A stretch of 64,000 nucleotides of DNA from DASYLJ01 sp964432595 (GTDB lineage Bacteria; Desulfobacterota; Binatia; DP-6): positions 372,001-436,000 of the forward strand of contig CAYSOF010000002.1 in the NCBI GenBank assembly GCA_964432595.1, given 5' to 3'. The notes below the pieces were generated by a model. That model had not been told where the DNA came from. It did not search any database and saw only the letters and a program-made list of their open reading frames with translations. The translations under genes and the position numbers were made by a program. Positions 57,315 to 64,000 of the stretch are shown in pieces. How positions within the stretch are numbered: position 1 is the first letter of the stretch; the number at the start of each line of letters is the position of its first letter.

Positions 57315-57974
57315 TCAGGTGGACAGCGGCTTCGCCAACGCGTCGAGCACCGGGCCGTAGAGCCCGCGCTTCAGCGTGCGCAGGATCGGGTCGGCCTTCG
57401 GCGCACGCTCCGCCGCGATCGCCTTCGCGCGGCCGAGGAGCGCGTCCTCGCCGAGGGCCTCCTCGGCGATGCCGAGCGTCGCCGCGTGGCCGCCGCCGAA
57501 GCGGCGGCCCGTCGCGACGACCTCGTGCGCCGTCTGGCCGGGCAGCCGCGACTGCAGGATCGCGATCATGCCCGGATGCAGCGGGATCCTCATGTCGACC
57601 TCGGGCATGCAGAAGAACCCGCGGTCGCTGCGCATCAAGCGGACGTCGTGCGCCAGCATGAGGAGCGCGCCGGCGCCGAATGCGTGGCCGTTCACCGCGG
57701 CGACCGTCGGCGCCGGGAACGTGAGGATGCGCCCGAGGATGCCGAGCACGCGCGACAGATAGGCGTTCGCGTCGCCGGCCATCATCACGTCGAGGTCGAG
57801 GCCGTTCGAGTAGAACTTCCCCGTGCCGGTGGTGACGAGCGCCGCGGGCGCGCCGGCCGTCTCCACGTCGTCGAGCGCCCGATCCCACGCGTCCATCAGG
57901 TCGGGCGTGAAGCGGTTCTCGCCGGCATCGAGCCGGAGGACGAAGACGTCGCCGTCGCGCGTGCAGTCCAGCAT
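57315..57974 (-). CDS. Enoyl-CoA hydratase/isomerase family protein
   Basis: 219 residues, crotonase fold. The oxyanion-hole motif is VNGHAFGAGALLMLAHDVRL and the active-site region PEVDMRIPLHPGMIAILQSR. LDAGENRFTPDLMDAW and GKFYSNGLDLDVMM are characteristic. Without the two catalytic Glu of strict hydratases clearly visible, an isomerase role (delta3,delta2-enoyl-CoA isomerase) is possible. Divergent from the methyltransferase at 58.0 kb. Confidence 0.88.
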   Translation of the reverse strand: MLDCTRDGDVFVLRLDAGENRFTPDLMDAWDRALDDVETAGAPAALVTTGTGKFYSNGLDLDVMMAGDANAYLSRVLGILGRILTFPAPTVAAVNGHAFGAGALLMLAHDVRLMRSDRGFFCMPEVDMRIPLHPGMIAILQSRLPGQTAHEVVATGRRFGGGHAATLGIAEEALGEDALLGRAKAIAAERAPKADPILRTLKRGLYGPVLDALAKPLST

Positions 57975-58038
57975 GGGGGCTCGCTACACGGGTGACGCGC
58001 CTGTTGCCAGCCGGGGCGGCCTCCGCTTTGAGAGGCCC

Positions 58039-58815
58039 ATGACCGAGTGGCAGGGTGCCGAGTACGAGGGCGTCGCAACGCTGCAGCAGTGGCTCGCCGA
58101 CCAGAGCCTCGCGTCGCTGACGCTCGCCGGCGCGGAGCGGGTGCTCGACGTCGGCTGCGGCAACGGCAAGGTGACGGCCGAGATCGCGGCGCGGCTGCCC
58201 GGCGGGTCGGTGCTCGGCGTCGATCCGTCGCACGACATGATCGCCTTCGCGCGCGGCGCGCACGTCGCGCCGAACCTGGCGTTCGAGGTCGGCGACGCGC
58301 GCACGCTGGCGTACGCGGGACGCTTCGATCTTGCCGTGTCGTTCAACGCGCTCCACTGGGTGCACGAGCAGGATGCCGCGCTGCGCGCCATCCACGCGTC
58401 GCTGCGGGCCGGTGGCCGCGCGTTCCTGCAGATGGTGTCGCGCGGCGTGCGCGAGCCGCTCGAGGACGTCATCGAGGAGGTGTGCGCCACGCCGCGCTGG
58501 GCGTCGTCGTTCGCGGGGCATCGCGCGCCGCACGTGCACTATCCGCCCGACGTCTATCGTGCGATGGCCGAGGCAGCCGGGTTCCGCGTCGAGGCGCTCG
58601 ACGTGATGGACGGCGCGTGGGACTTCCGCACGCGTGACGCGTTCGCGCACTGGGCGCACGCCACGTTCGTCTTCTGGACCGGCGAGCTGCCGGCGGACCG
58701 CCGTGACGCGTTCATCGACGACGTGATCGACCGCTACGGCGGCACGGTGTTCCGCTTCTACCAGATGCGGGTGTCGCTACTCGCCCTCGCCGCGCCGGGC
58801 GAACAGCAGCAGTGA
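58039..58815 (+). CDS. SAM-dependent methyltransferase
   Basis: 258 residues of class I (trans-aconitate methyltransferase-like). Motif I is VLDVGCGNGKVTAEIAARLP, followed by VLGVDPSHDMIAFARG and FDLAVSFNALHWVHEQDAAL. Target unknown. The 3' end overlaps glgX by 39 bases on the opposite strand, the longest convergent overlap in the window. Confidence 0.9.
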   Translation: MTEWQGAEYEGVATLQQWLADQSLASLTLAGAERVLDVGCGNGKVTAEIAARLPGGSVLGVDPSHDMIAFARGAHVAPNLAFEVGDARTLAYAGRFDLAVSFNALHWVHEQDAALRAIHASLRAGGRAFLQMVSRGVREPLEDVIEEVCATPRWASSFAGHRAPHVHYPPDVYRAMAEAAGFRVEALDVMDGAWDFRTRDAFAHWAHATFVFWTGELPADRRDAFIDDVIDRYGGTVFRFYQMRVSLLALAAPGEQQQ

Positions 58816-60897
58816 CCGCGCCGTGACGCCGTAGACGTCGCCGACCTTGAACCGCGCCTCGTCGAGCTGCGGGTCGTTCGTATCGACGATGCGTTGCCAA
58901 CCGCCGGCGTCGGGACACTCGGGCAGCGTGAACTCGACGAGGTCGTGGAAGGCGTTGACGATGAGCAGCAGCGTCGCGTCCTCGCCGCGCTTCACGATCG
59001 CGGTCGCGCGCGCGCGGCCGTCCATCAGCATGCCGAAGCAGCGCATGTTGCCGTCGGCCCAGTTCTCGGCGGTCATCTCCGTGCCGTTGGCGTTGATCCA
59101 GGTGACGTCCTTCACCTCGAGCTGCTCGTCGAATGCGCCCGTGAGGAAGCGGCTGCGGCGGAGGATCGGATACTCGTGGCGCAGCCAGGTGAGCTTCTGC
59201 ACGAAGGCGATCTGCGCCCGCTGCGCGTCGTCGTGGTCCCAGTCGACCCAGCTGATCTCGTCGTCCCGGCAGTAGGCGTTGTTGTTGCCGTGCTGCGTGC
59301 GCGCGAACTCGTCGCCCGCGGTCATCATCGGCGTGCCGTGGCTCAGCAGCAACGTCCCGAGGAAGTTTCGCATCTGCCGGCGGCGCAGCTCGAGGATCTC
59401 CGGGTCGTCCGTCGGACCCTCCACGCCGCAGTTCCAGGAGCGGTTGTCCGACGTGCCGTCCTTGTTGTCCTCACCGTTCGCCTCGTTGTGCTTCGCGTTG
59501 AAGGAGACGAGGTCGTTCAGCGTGAAGCCGTCGTGCGCGGTGATGAAGTTCACCGAGTCCCACGGCCGGCGCCCACGGCGGTTGAAGACGTCGCCCGACG
59601 CCGAGAGCCGCGGCGCCAGCGCGGCGGCCGACTCCTCGCCACGCCAGAAGTCGCGCACGGTGTCGCGGAACTTGTCGTTCCACTCCGCCCAGCCCGGCGG
59701 GAAGCCGCCGACCTGATAGCCGCCGGGTCCGCAGTCCCACGGCTCGGCGATGAGCTTGACGCTGCTCAGCACCGGGTCCTGGCCGACGGCCTTCAGGAAG
59801 CCGCTCTGCTCGTCGAAGCCGTCGAGCTCGCGCGCGAGGATCGTGCCGAGATCGAAGCGGAAGCCGTCGACGTGCATCTCGGTGACCCAGTAGCGCAGGC
59901 TGTCGGTCACCATCTGGATGACGCGTGGGTGGCTCAGGTTCACCGTGTTCCCGGTGCCGGTGTCGTTGACGTAGTAGCGCGGCTCGTCCGGCAGCAGGCG
60001 GTAGTAGCTCGCGTTGTCGATCCCTTTGAACGACAGCGTCGGCCCGCGCTCGTTGCCCTCGGCGGTGTGGTTGTAGACGACGTCGAGCACCACCTCGAGG
60101 CCGGCGCCATGGAAGCACGCGACCATCTCCTTGAACTCGCGCAGGCTGTTCGCAACGTCGGCGGCATAGCGCGGATCGGGCGCGAAGAAGCCGATGCTGT
60201 TGTAGCCCCAATAGTTCGTGAGGCCTTTGTCGAGGAGATAGCTGTCGTTGATGAAGGTGTGGATCGGCAGCAGCTCGACGGTCGTCACGCCGAGCGAGCG
60301 CACGTACTCGAGCACCTCTTTCGTGCAGAGCCCGGCGTACGTGCCGCGGAGGTGCTCCGGCACGCGGGAGTGCAGCTTCGTGTAGCCACGCACGTGCAGC
60401 TCGTAGACGATGGTGTGCTCCCACGGGACGAAGCGACGGCCCGGCTCGCCCTTCCAGTCGAAGTTGGGATCGACGACGACCGACTTCGGCACGAACGGCG
60501 CGCTGTCGCGCTCGTCGAAGGTGCGGTCGTCCTCCTTTTCGAGGACGTAGCCGAACACGGCGGGGTTCCACGTGAGGGCGCCCGCATGCGCCCGTGCGTA
60601 CGGATCGAGCAGGAGCTTGTTCGGGTTGAAGCGATGGCCGGCCTCCGGCTCGTACGGTCCCTCGACGCGGTAGCCGTAGAACGTGCCGGGTCCGACGTCC
60701 GGCACCCAGCCGTGCCACACCTCGTTCGTGTACTCGGGGAGGTCGATGCGCTCGACCTCCTTTTCACCGGACGAATCGAACAGGCAGACGGTGACCTTCG
60801 TGGCGTTGGCGGAGAAAAGACAAAAATTCGTGCCTTTCCCGTCCCAGTGCGCGCCGCGCGGGTTGGGAAGGCCTTCGCGAACCCGACGGCTGCTCAT
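58777..60897 (-). CDS. glgX: Glycogen debranching enzyme GlgX
   Basis: Isoamylase-type GH13 enzyme of 706 residues that removes alpha-1,6 branches. The N-terminal CBM48-like domain covers ~1-150 (NPRGAHWDGKGTNFCLFSAN). Catalytic motifs are DVVYNHTAEGNERGP, DGFRFDLGTILAREL (Asp349), KLIAEPWDCGPGGYQVGGFP (Glu385) and FITAHDGFTLNDLVSF. Length and order are normal for GlgX. ATG 60897 is chosen; an in-frame extension upstream lacks conservation. It is divergent from the CoA-transferase. Confidence 0.95.
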   Translation of the reverse strand: MSSRRVREGLPNPRGAHWDGKGTNFCLFSANATKVTVCLFDSSGEKEVERIDLPEYTNEVWHGWVPDVGPGTFYGYRVEGPYEPEAGHRFNPNKLLLDPYARAHAGALTWNPAVFGYVLEKEDDRTFDERDSAPFVPKSVVVDPNFDWKGEPGRRFVPWEHTIVYELHVRGYTKLHSRVPEHLRGTYAGLCTKEVLEYVRSLGVTTVELLPIHTFINDSYLLDKGLTNYWGYNSIGFFAPDPRYAADVANSLREFKEMVACFHGAGLEVVLDVVYNHTAEGNERGPTLSFKGIDNASYYRLLPDEPRYYVNDTGTGNTVNLSHPRVIQMVTDSLRYWVTEMHVDGFRFDLGTILARELDGFDEQSGFLKAVGQDPVLSSVKLIAEPWDCGPGGYQVGGFPPGWAEWNDKFRDTVRDFWRGEESAAALAPRLSASGDVFNRRGRRPWDSVNFITAHDGFTLNDLVSFNAKHNEANGEDNKDGTSDNRSWNCGVEGPTDDPEILELRRRQMRNFLGTLLLSHGTPMMTAGDEFARTQHGNNNAYCRDDEISWVDWDHDDAQRAQIAFVQKLTWLRHEYPILRRSRFLTGAFDEQLEVKDVTWINANGTEMTAENWADGNMRCFGMLMDGRARATAIVKRGEDATLLLIVNAFHDLVEFTLPECPDAGGWQRIVDTNDPQLDEARFKVGDVYGVTARSLLLFARRGEGE

Positions 60898-60976
60898 GGC
60901 GAGGCATGTGTAGCCCGCGCACGGTATCGTGCAATCCCCGATGCCACATGGGATAGACCGGCGCCGGGAGGATCCC

Positions 60977-62251
60977 ATGCGTACCGTGAGCGCCGACGAG
61001 GCCGTGTCCTGTATCGAGTCCGGGAGCTCCGTCTTCGTGCACGGCGCGGCCGCGACGCCGACCGCGCTCCTCGCCGCGCTGGCCGAGCGAGCGCGGTCGC
61101 TGCGCGACGTGACCGTCCTGCATCTGCACACGGAGGGGCCGGCGCCGCACCTGGATCCCGCGCTGGCGGGCCACGTGCGCCACAAGGCGCTCTTCATCGG
61201 CGCCAACGCGCGAGCGGCCGTGGCGGAGGGGCGTGCGGAGTACGTGCCGGCGTTTCTCTCCGACATCCCGTACCTGTTCGGGCAGAAGATCCTGCCGGTC
61301 GACGTCGCGCTGATCTCGGTGACCCCGCCGGATCGCCACGGGTGCTGCTCGCTCGGGCCGTCGGTCGACGTCGCCCTGGCCGCCGTCCGCGCCGCGAAGA
61401 CGGTGGTGGCACAGGTGAACCCCGCGTTGCCGCGCACGCATGGCGACGGATTCGTGCACGTCGAGGACATCGACTACGGCGTGGAAGCATCGCAGCCGCC
61501 GCACGCGATTCCGCTGCCGGTGATCGGCGACGTCGAGCGACGGATCGGCGAGCGCGTCGCCGGTCTGATCTCGAACGGTGCGACGTTGCAGCTCGGCATC
61601 GGCGCGATCCCCGCCGCCGCCGCGCACGCGCTGCGCGACCATCGCGACCTCGGCGTGCACTCCGAGATGTTCAGCGACGTGATCGTCGAGCTGGTGGAGC
61701 AGGGCGTCGTGACCGGGGCACGCAAGGAGATCGACCGCGGCAAGGCCGTCGCCTCGTTCGTGATGGGGACCGAGCGGCTGTACGCCTTCATCGACGACAA
61801 CCCGCGCGTCGAGCTGCGCGGTGCCGACTACACGAACGACACGGCCCGCATCCGCCGCTTCCGGAGCATGACGGCGGTGAACTCCGCCGTCGAGGTCGAC
61901 CTCACCGGCCAGGTCTGCGCCGACTCGATCGGCTTTCGCATGCTGAGCGGCGTCGGCGGCCAGATGGACTTCATCCGCGGCGCGGCGCTCGCGCCCGAGG
62001 GGCGGGCGATCATCGCGCTGCCGTCGACGGCGGCGGGCGGCGGGTGCTCGCGCATCGTCTCGACGCTGCGTCCCGGCGCGGGCGTCGTGACCACTCGCGC
62101 GCACGTGGAGACGATCGTGACCGAGCACGGCGTGGCGGAGCTCGTCGGCCGCAGCCTTCCGGAGCGGGCGCGGGCGCTGATCGGTCTGGCCGATCCGCGC
62201 TTCCGCGAGACGCTCGAGCGGGAAGCGCACGCAGCCGGGTTGCTGCGCTGA
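60977..62251 (+). CDS. Acetyl-CoA hydrolase/transferase family CoA-transferase
   Basis: 424 residues. The family includes 4-hydroxybutyrate and acetate:succinate CoA-transferases. The catalytic Glu lies in LGVHSEMFSDVIVELVEQG (about residue 229). Others: QLGIGAIPAAAAHALRDHRD, ASFVMGTERLYAFIDDNPRV and CADSIGFRMLSGVGGQMDFI. ATG 60977 follows GGGAGGATCCC; the earlier in-frame start lacks it. No cofactor genes adjoin it. Confidence 0.92.
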   Translation: MRTVSADEAVSCIESGSSVFVHGAAATPTALLAALAERARSLRDVTVLHLHTEGPAPHLDPALAGHVRHKALFIGANARAAVAEGRAEYVPAFLSDIPYLFGQKILPVDVALISVTPPDRHGCCSLGPSVDVALAAVRAAKTVVAQVNPALPRTHGDGFVHVEDIDYGVEASQPPHAIPLPVIGDVERRIGERVAGLISNGATLQLGIGAIPAAAAHALRDHRDLGVHSEMFSDVIVELVEQGVVTGARKEIDRGKAVASFVMGTERLYAFIDDNPRVELRGADYTNDTARIRRFRSMTAVNSAVEVDLTGQVCADSIGFRMLSGVGGQMDFIRGAALAPEGRAIIALPSTAAGGGCSRIVSTLRPGAGVVTTRAHVETIVTEHGVAELVGRSLPERARALIGLADPRFRETLEREAHAAGLLR

Positions 62252-62288
62252 GCCTCGACTGAGGTCGCCGCGCGCGCTACCGGGGCCC

Positions 62289-62711
62289 ATGGCCTACGGC
62301 GCACTCGTCGAGCGGACCGTCCCTCTCTCGCGCGCGGAATTCTTCGCGCGCCTCGCTGACTTCGGCGGCATCGGCAAGTACATGGGCGACGCCGTCGAGA
62401 CGGTGGAGGCGCGCGGCGAGGGCATCGGCATGGTCCGGTCGGTGAAGGCGCGTGGCGTCGAGGGTGCGATGGACGAGCGGCTCGAGGCGCTCGTCGACGG
62501 CCGGCTGCTGTCGTACTCGATCATCAACGAGACGACGCTTCCGCTGGAGCGCTATCACGCCGTCGTCGAGCTGGACGACGCGCCGGGCGGCGGGACGCTC
62601 GTACGGTGGGGCAGCAACTGGATCGCCAAGGGCGCGCCCGAGGACTCGGTGCGGCGGATGTTGACGGGTCTGTACGGGCGGCTGATCGACGGGATCGTGC
62701 AGGGCGCGTGA
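62289..62711 (+). CDS. SRPBCC family (START-like) protein
   Basis: 140 residues of the Bet v1/START-like fold: VERTVPLSRAEFFARLADFG, GIGMVRSVKARGVEGAMDER, LERYHAVVELDDAPGGGT, VRWGSNWIAKGAP and a C-terminal helix. Members bind hydrophobic ligands or act as cyclases. It ends before the large regulatory gap. Function unknown. Confidence 0.85.
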   Translation: MAYGALVERTVPLSRAEFFARLADFGGIGKYMGDAVETVEARGEGIGMVRSVKARGVEGAMDERLEALVDGRLLSYSIINETTLPLERYHAVVELDDAPGGGTLVRWGSNWIAKGAPEDSVRRMLTGLYGRLIDGIVQGA

Positions 62712-62749
62712 CGCGACACCTGTGCAGCAAGGAGCGGGCCGGACCAAAC

Positions 62750-62769
62750 CTAGCGGCATCTACCGCTAG
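62750..62769. promoter_or_regulatory. Dyad just upstream of a -10-like element
   Basis: CTAGCGG and CCGCTAG with a 6-base centre. GATAAT begins one base after it. The dyad would lie between -35 and -10, where a repressor could act. No good -35 is found. Confidence 0.4.
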
Positions 62770-62936
62770 CGATAATGTGAGGACTCCAGATTGACGGAAG
62801 GATGTGTCGCCGATGCGTCGGCGGTCGTCGAGATCGTGACGCGCGCGCGGACGGGCTACGCACTTCACCCTAGGTAACGCGCCGAGCCTCGCGGAAACGA
62901 GTCCCCCACTCCGACGGGGCGCGCCGTAGGACGAGG

Positions 62937-62958
62937 GCTTAGTCACGTCGTGCTAAGC
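62937..62958. repeat. 22-bp dyad in leader region
   Basis: GCTTAG and CTAAGC flank CACG-T-CGTG, giving ten base pairs with one bulged T. It may be a binding site or an RNA hairpin ahead of the gene at 63041. Confidence 0.4.
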
Positions 62959-63040
62959 ACCGGGGTTCGCGCTGGAATCGGGCGGACATCCGCCCGCCTC
63001 GCCAAACGGATGGCGGCTGCTGCGTCGGACGGCATGCTTC

Positions 63041-63421
63041 GTGCTGAGTCAGGCGCGCATGGCCGTGACCGACCGGATATCCGCCGATGGCGAGGCGTTG
63101 CTGGTCGCGCTGACGCGCGCGCGCACGCTCGTCAGCGCCGTCGAAGCGAACGGCGAGCGGATCGTCGAGCGTCTGCACGATCTGATCGCGCCGCTCCAAC
63201 ACGCTCGCACCGTCCTCGCGAGCCTGGCGCCGGACGATCCGGATGCGCGGCATCTGCGCGCGACGTTGACCGGCGCGCTCCGCGACGCAGCAGACCTCGC
63301 ACAGCGGAGCCTCCACGACCTCGAAGGGGTACGACGGCTGCTGGCCGTCGGCGTCGAGTCGCTGAGTGTCGAGACCGAGCTCTCGGACCATCACGCGACC
63401 GGGGAAGCCCTGCGATCGTGA
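63041..63421 (+). CDS. Helical hypothetical protein before CheX
   Basis: 126 residues, strongly helical: LLVALTRARTLVSAVEANGE, IVERLHDLIAPLQHARTVLA, LRDAADLAQRSLHDLEGVR. No known domain is recognised. GTG 63041 or ATG 63059 could start it. The stop overlaps the CheX start (GTGA), so it is co-translated with chemotaxis genes. It may be a partner or dimerising accessory. Confidence 0.6.
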   Translation: MLSQARMAVTDRISADGEALLVALTRARTLVSAVEANGERIVERLHDLIAPLQHARTVLASLAPDDPDARHLRATLTGALRDAADLAQRSLHDLEGVRRLLAVGVESLSVETELSDHHATGEALRS

Positions 63422-63870
63422 CGTCCGTCGAGGTCATCGAGGAATCGGCACGCGAGGTCGTGACGACGACCGCCGGCACGGAAGTCGTACGCGTCGTCCG
63501 GCCGACGGTGCCCGACGGCAGCTTCGATGGCTTCGTGGCCACGCTCGCGTTCGTGGGCACCTGCGGCGGTACGCTCGTCCTGTACTGCCATCGCGTGCTC
63601 GCGACCACCATGGCCGCGGCAATGCTCGGCATGGCCGGCCAGGAGCCCGACGAGGAGACCGTGCGCGACGCGCTGGGTGAGCTCGTGAACCAGATCGGCG
63701 GCACCATCAAGCGCAAGATGGGCGCGTCCGGCGAGGGCATCACGCTCTCGGTGCCGCTCGTCCTGGCGGGGGCCCCGCTGTCCCACTGCGTGAAGTCCGC
63801 CACCGAGCCCGTGTCGCTCGAGCTCTGGGTCCCGGACGGCAGCATGTGCGTCTGTCTGTGGCCCTCGTGA
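63418..63870 (+). CDS. CheX-like chemotaxis phosphatase
   Basis: 150 residues of the CheX/CheC/FliY group, which dephosphorylate CheY-P. The signature ALGELVNQIGGTIKRKMGAS (about 83-102) has the E-x2-N pattern. Earlier parts (DGFVATLAFVGTCGGTLVLY, ATTMAAAMLGM) match the CheX alpha/beta layout. GTGA overlaps link it to the genes on both sides. Confidence 0.82.
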   Translation: MTSVEVIEESAREVVTTTAGTEVVRVVRPTVPDGSFDGFVATLAFVGTCGGTLVLYCHRVLATTMAAAMLGMAGQEPDEETVRDALGELVNQIGGTIKRKMGASGEGITLSVPLVLAGAPLSHCVKSATEPVSLELWVPDGSMCVCLWPS

Positions 63871-64000
63871 ACGATGGCGAGGTGCACGTGAAGAAGGTGT
63901 TGACGGTCGACGACAGCAAGGTGGTGCGCTCGATGGTGATGCGCCACCTGCAGCCATACGGGTGCGAGATCGTCGAGGCGACGAATGGACAGGAAGGCGT
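63867..64000 (+). CDS. Response regulator receiver domain (3' end beyond window)
   Basis: Only ~44 codons are present. KKVLTVDDSKVVRSMVMRHL has the acidic pair and the Ser/Thr-rich alpha-1 of a CheY-like receiver, and CEIVEATNGQEG the start of beta-2. GTG 63867 overlaps the CheX stop; GTG 63888 is an alternative. A CheY-type partner of CheX is likely. Confidence 0.85.
   Translation, partial: MNDGEVHVKKVLTVDDSKVVRSMVMRHLQPYGCEIVEATNGQEG

Larger units (their letters stand above)
62712..63040. other. 330-bp intergenic region with two dyads, upstream of chemotaxis genes
   Basis: No convincing gene was found. Within it lie CTAGCGG-N6-CCGCTAG (62750-62769), directly followed by GATAAT (62771-62776), which resembles a -10 box, and a near-perfect 22-bp dyad at 62937-62958. 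The region probably carries the promoter and leader for the chemotaxis-type genes. Confidence 0.5.

Noticed and set aside
58894..62262. 1122-codon plus-strand open frame
   Set aside because: Antisense to glgX and frame-shifted against the CoA-transferase, both of which have full family motifs.
62712..62940. Cyclic di-GMP (GEMM) riboswitch before the CheX block
   Set aside because: A CAAACC segment and hairpin were noticed, but the remaining conserved GEMM bases (GGGACGCAAAGCC-like) are absent.
1..64000. tRNA, rRNA, insertion sequences or prophage
   Set aside because: No TTC-arm-like GGTTCGA stem sets, transposase motifs or phage structural proteins were recognised by reading; a tRNAscan and IS search would be decisive.

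Overview
The window is about 70% G+C and densely packed. Genes run on both strands, ATGA/GTGA start-stop overlaps are common, and at least six convergent gene pairs overlap at their 3' ends. No rRNA, tRNA, CRISPR array, transposase or phage gene was seen. The housekeeping genes (ruvX, pgpA, cinA, thpR, recA, pilT, recX) show a bacterial chromosome. Secreted proteins with poly-Thr linkers ending in TLP, Cys-rich exported repeats, many CoA-linked enzymes and copper-enzyme-like proteins suggest a soil or sediment bacterium near the old Deltaproteobacteria (for example Binatota/Desulfobacterota_B). That placement is inference from gene style, not a computed phylogeny. LAYOUT. 1-8.0 kb: an mltG fragment and ruvX (-), a predicted MshEN/coiled-coil protein, an M23 peptidase, a glycerophosphodiesterase without a standard start codon, an inositol-phosphatase-family enzyme (-), then coupled pgpA-cinA. 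8.0-15 kb: Thr-linker secreted proteins around a large membrane protein, a SnoaL-like protein, an ABC-2 exporter pair and an SDR (-). 15-19.7 kb: thpR, recA, pilT, recX, a beta-helix secreted protein whose signal peptide is broken by an in-frame TGA, and a UPF0060 membrane protein. 19.7-23.3 kb (-): DOMON-like, NamZ and a polytopic membrane protein. 23.4-27.4 kb: a Tat phospholipase C-like enzyme, an HMG-CoA-synthase-like protein fused to a Zn-ribbon/OB domain, and a thiolase. 27.5-31.5 kb: a duplicated Cys-rich secreted protein and a beta-helix protein (-), with a textbook terminator between them, then a small lipoprotein and a DUF3300/DUF2950 pair. 31.6-34.1 kb: a HIT protein, a flavin amine oxidase (-), and a small helical protein behind a sigma-54-like promoter with an upstream dyad. 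34.2-43.3 kb: GH31-GH29, then PhyH-P450, then glcG-malate synthase, two tandem paralogues of unknown function, and a sirtuin. 43.3-50.5 kb: a tyrosine phosphatase (-), an F420-type oxidoreductase, a three-lipoprotein operon, an alpha-amylase (-), and amidohydrolase-BKACE. 50.4-54.4 kb (-): SDR, a hipBA module with a four-site operator array at exact 26-bp steps, a CPBP protease and mug. 54.4-58.8 kb: a PHM-like copper monooxygenase with all six predicted ligands plus a secreted partner, an AI-2E transporter (-), an enoyl-CoA hydratase (-) and a methyltransferase. 58.8-64 kb: glgX (-), a CoA-transferase, an SRPBCC protein, a 330-bp regulatory gap, then a chemotaxis-type block (unknown helical protein, CheX, response regulator) cut by the window edge. 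HOW THEY FIT. Three themes stand out: envelope and secretion (MltG, M23, NamZ, lipoproteins, secreted repeat proteins); lipid, CoA and C2 metabolism (thiolase block, enoyl-CoA hydratase, CoA-transferase, PhyH, P450, malate synthase); and glycan turnover (GH31, GH29, GH13, GlgX). The most notable signals are the hipBA operator array, the PHM-like enzyme, the sigma-54/dyad promoter, the TGA-interrupted signal peptide and several unassigned tandem-paralogue families.
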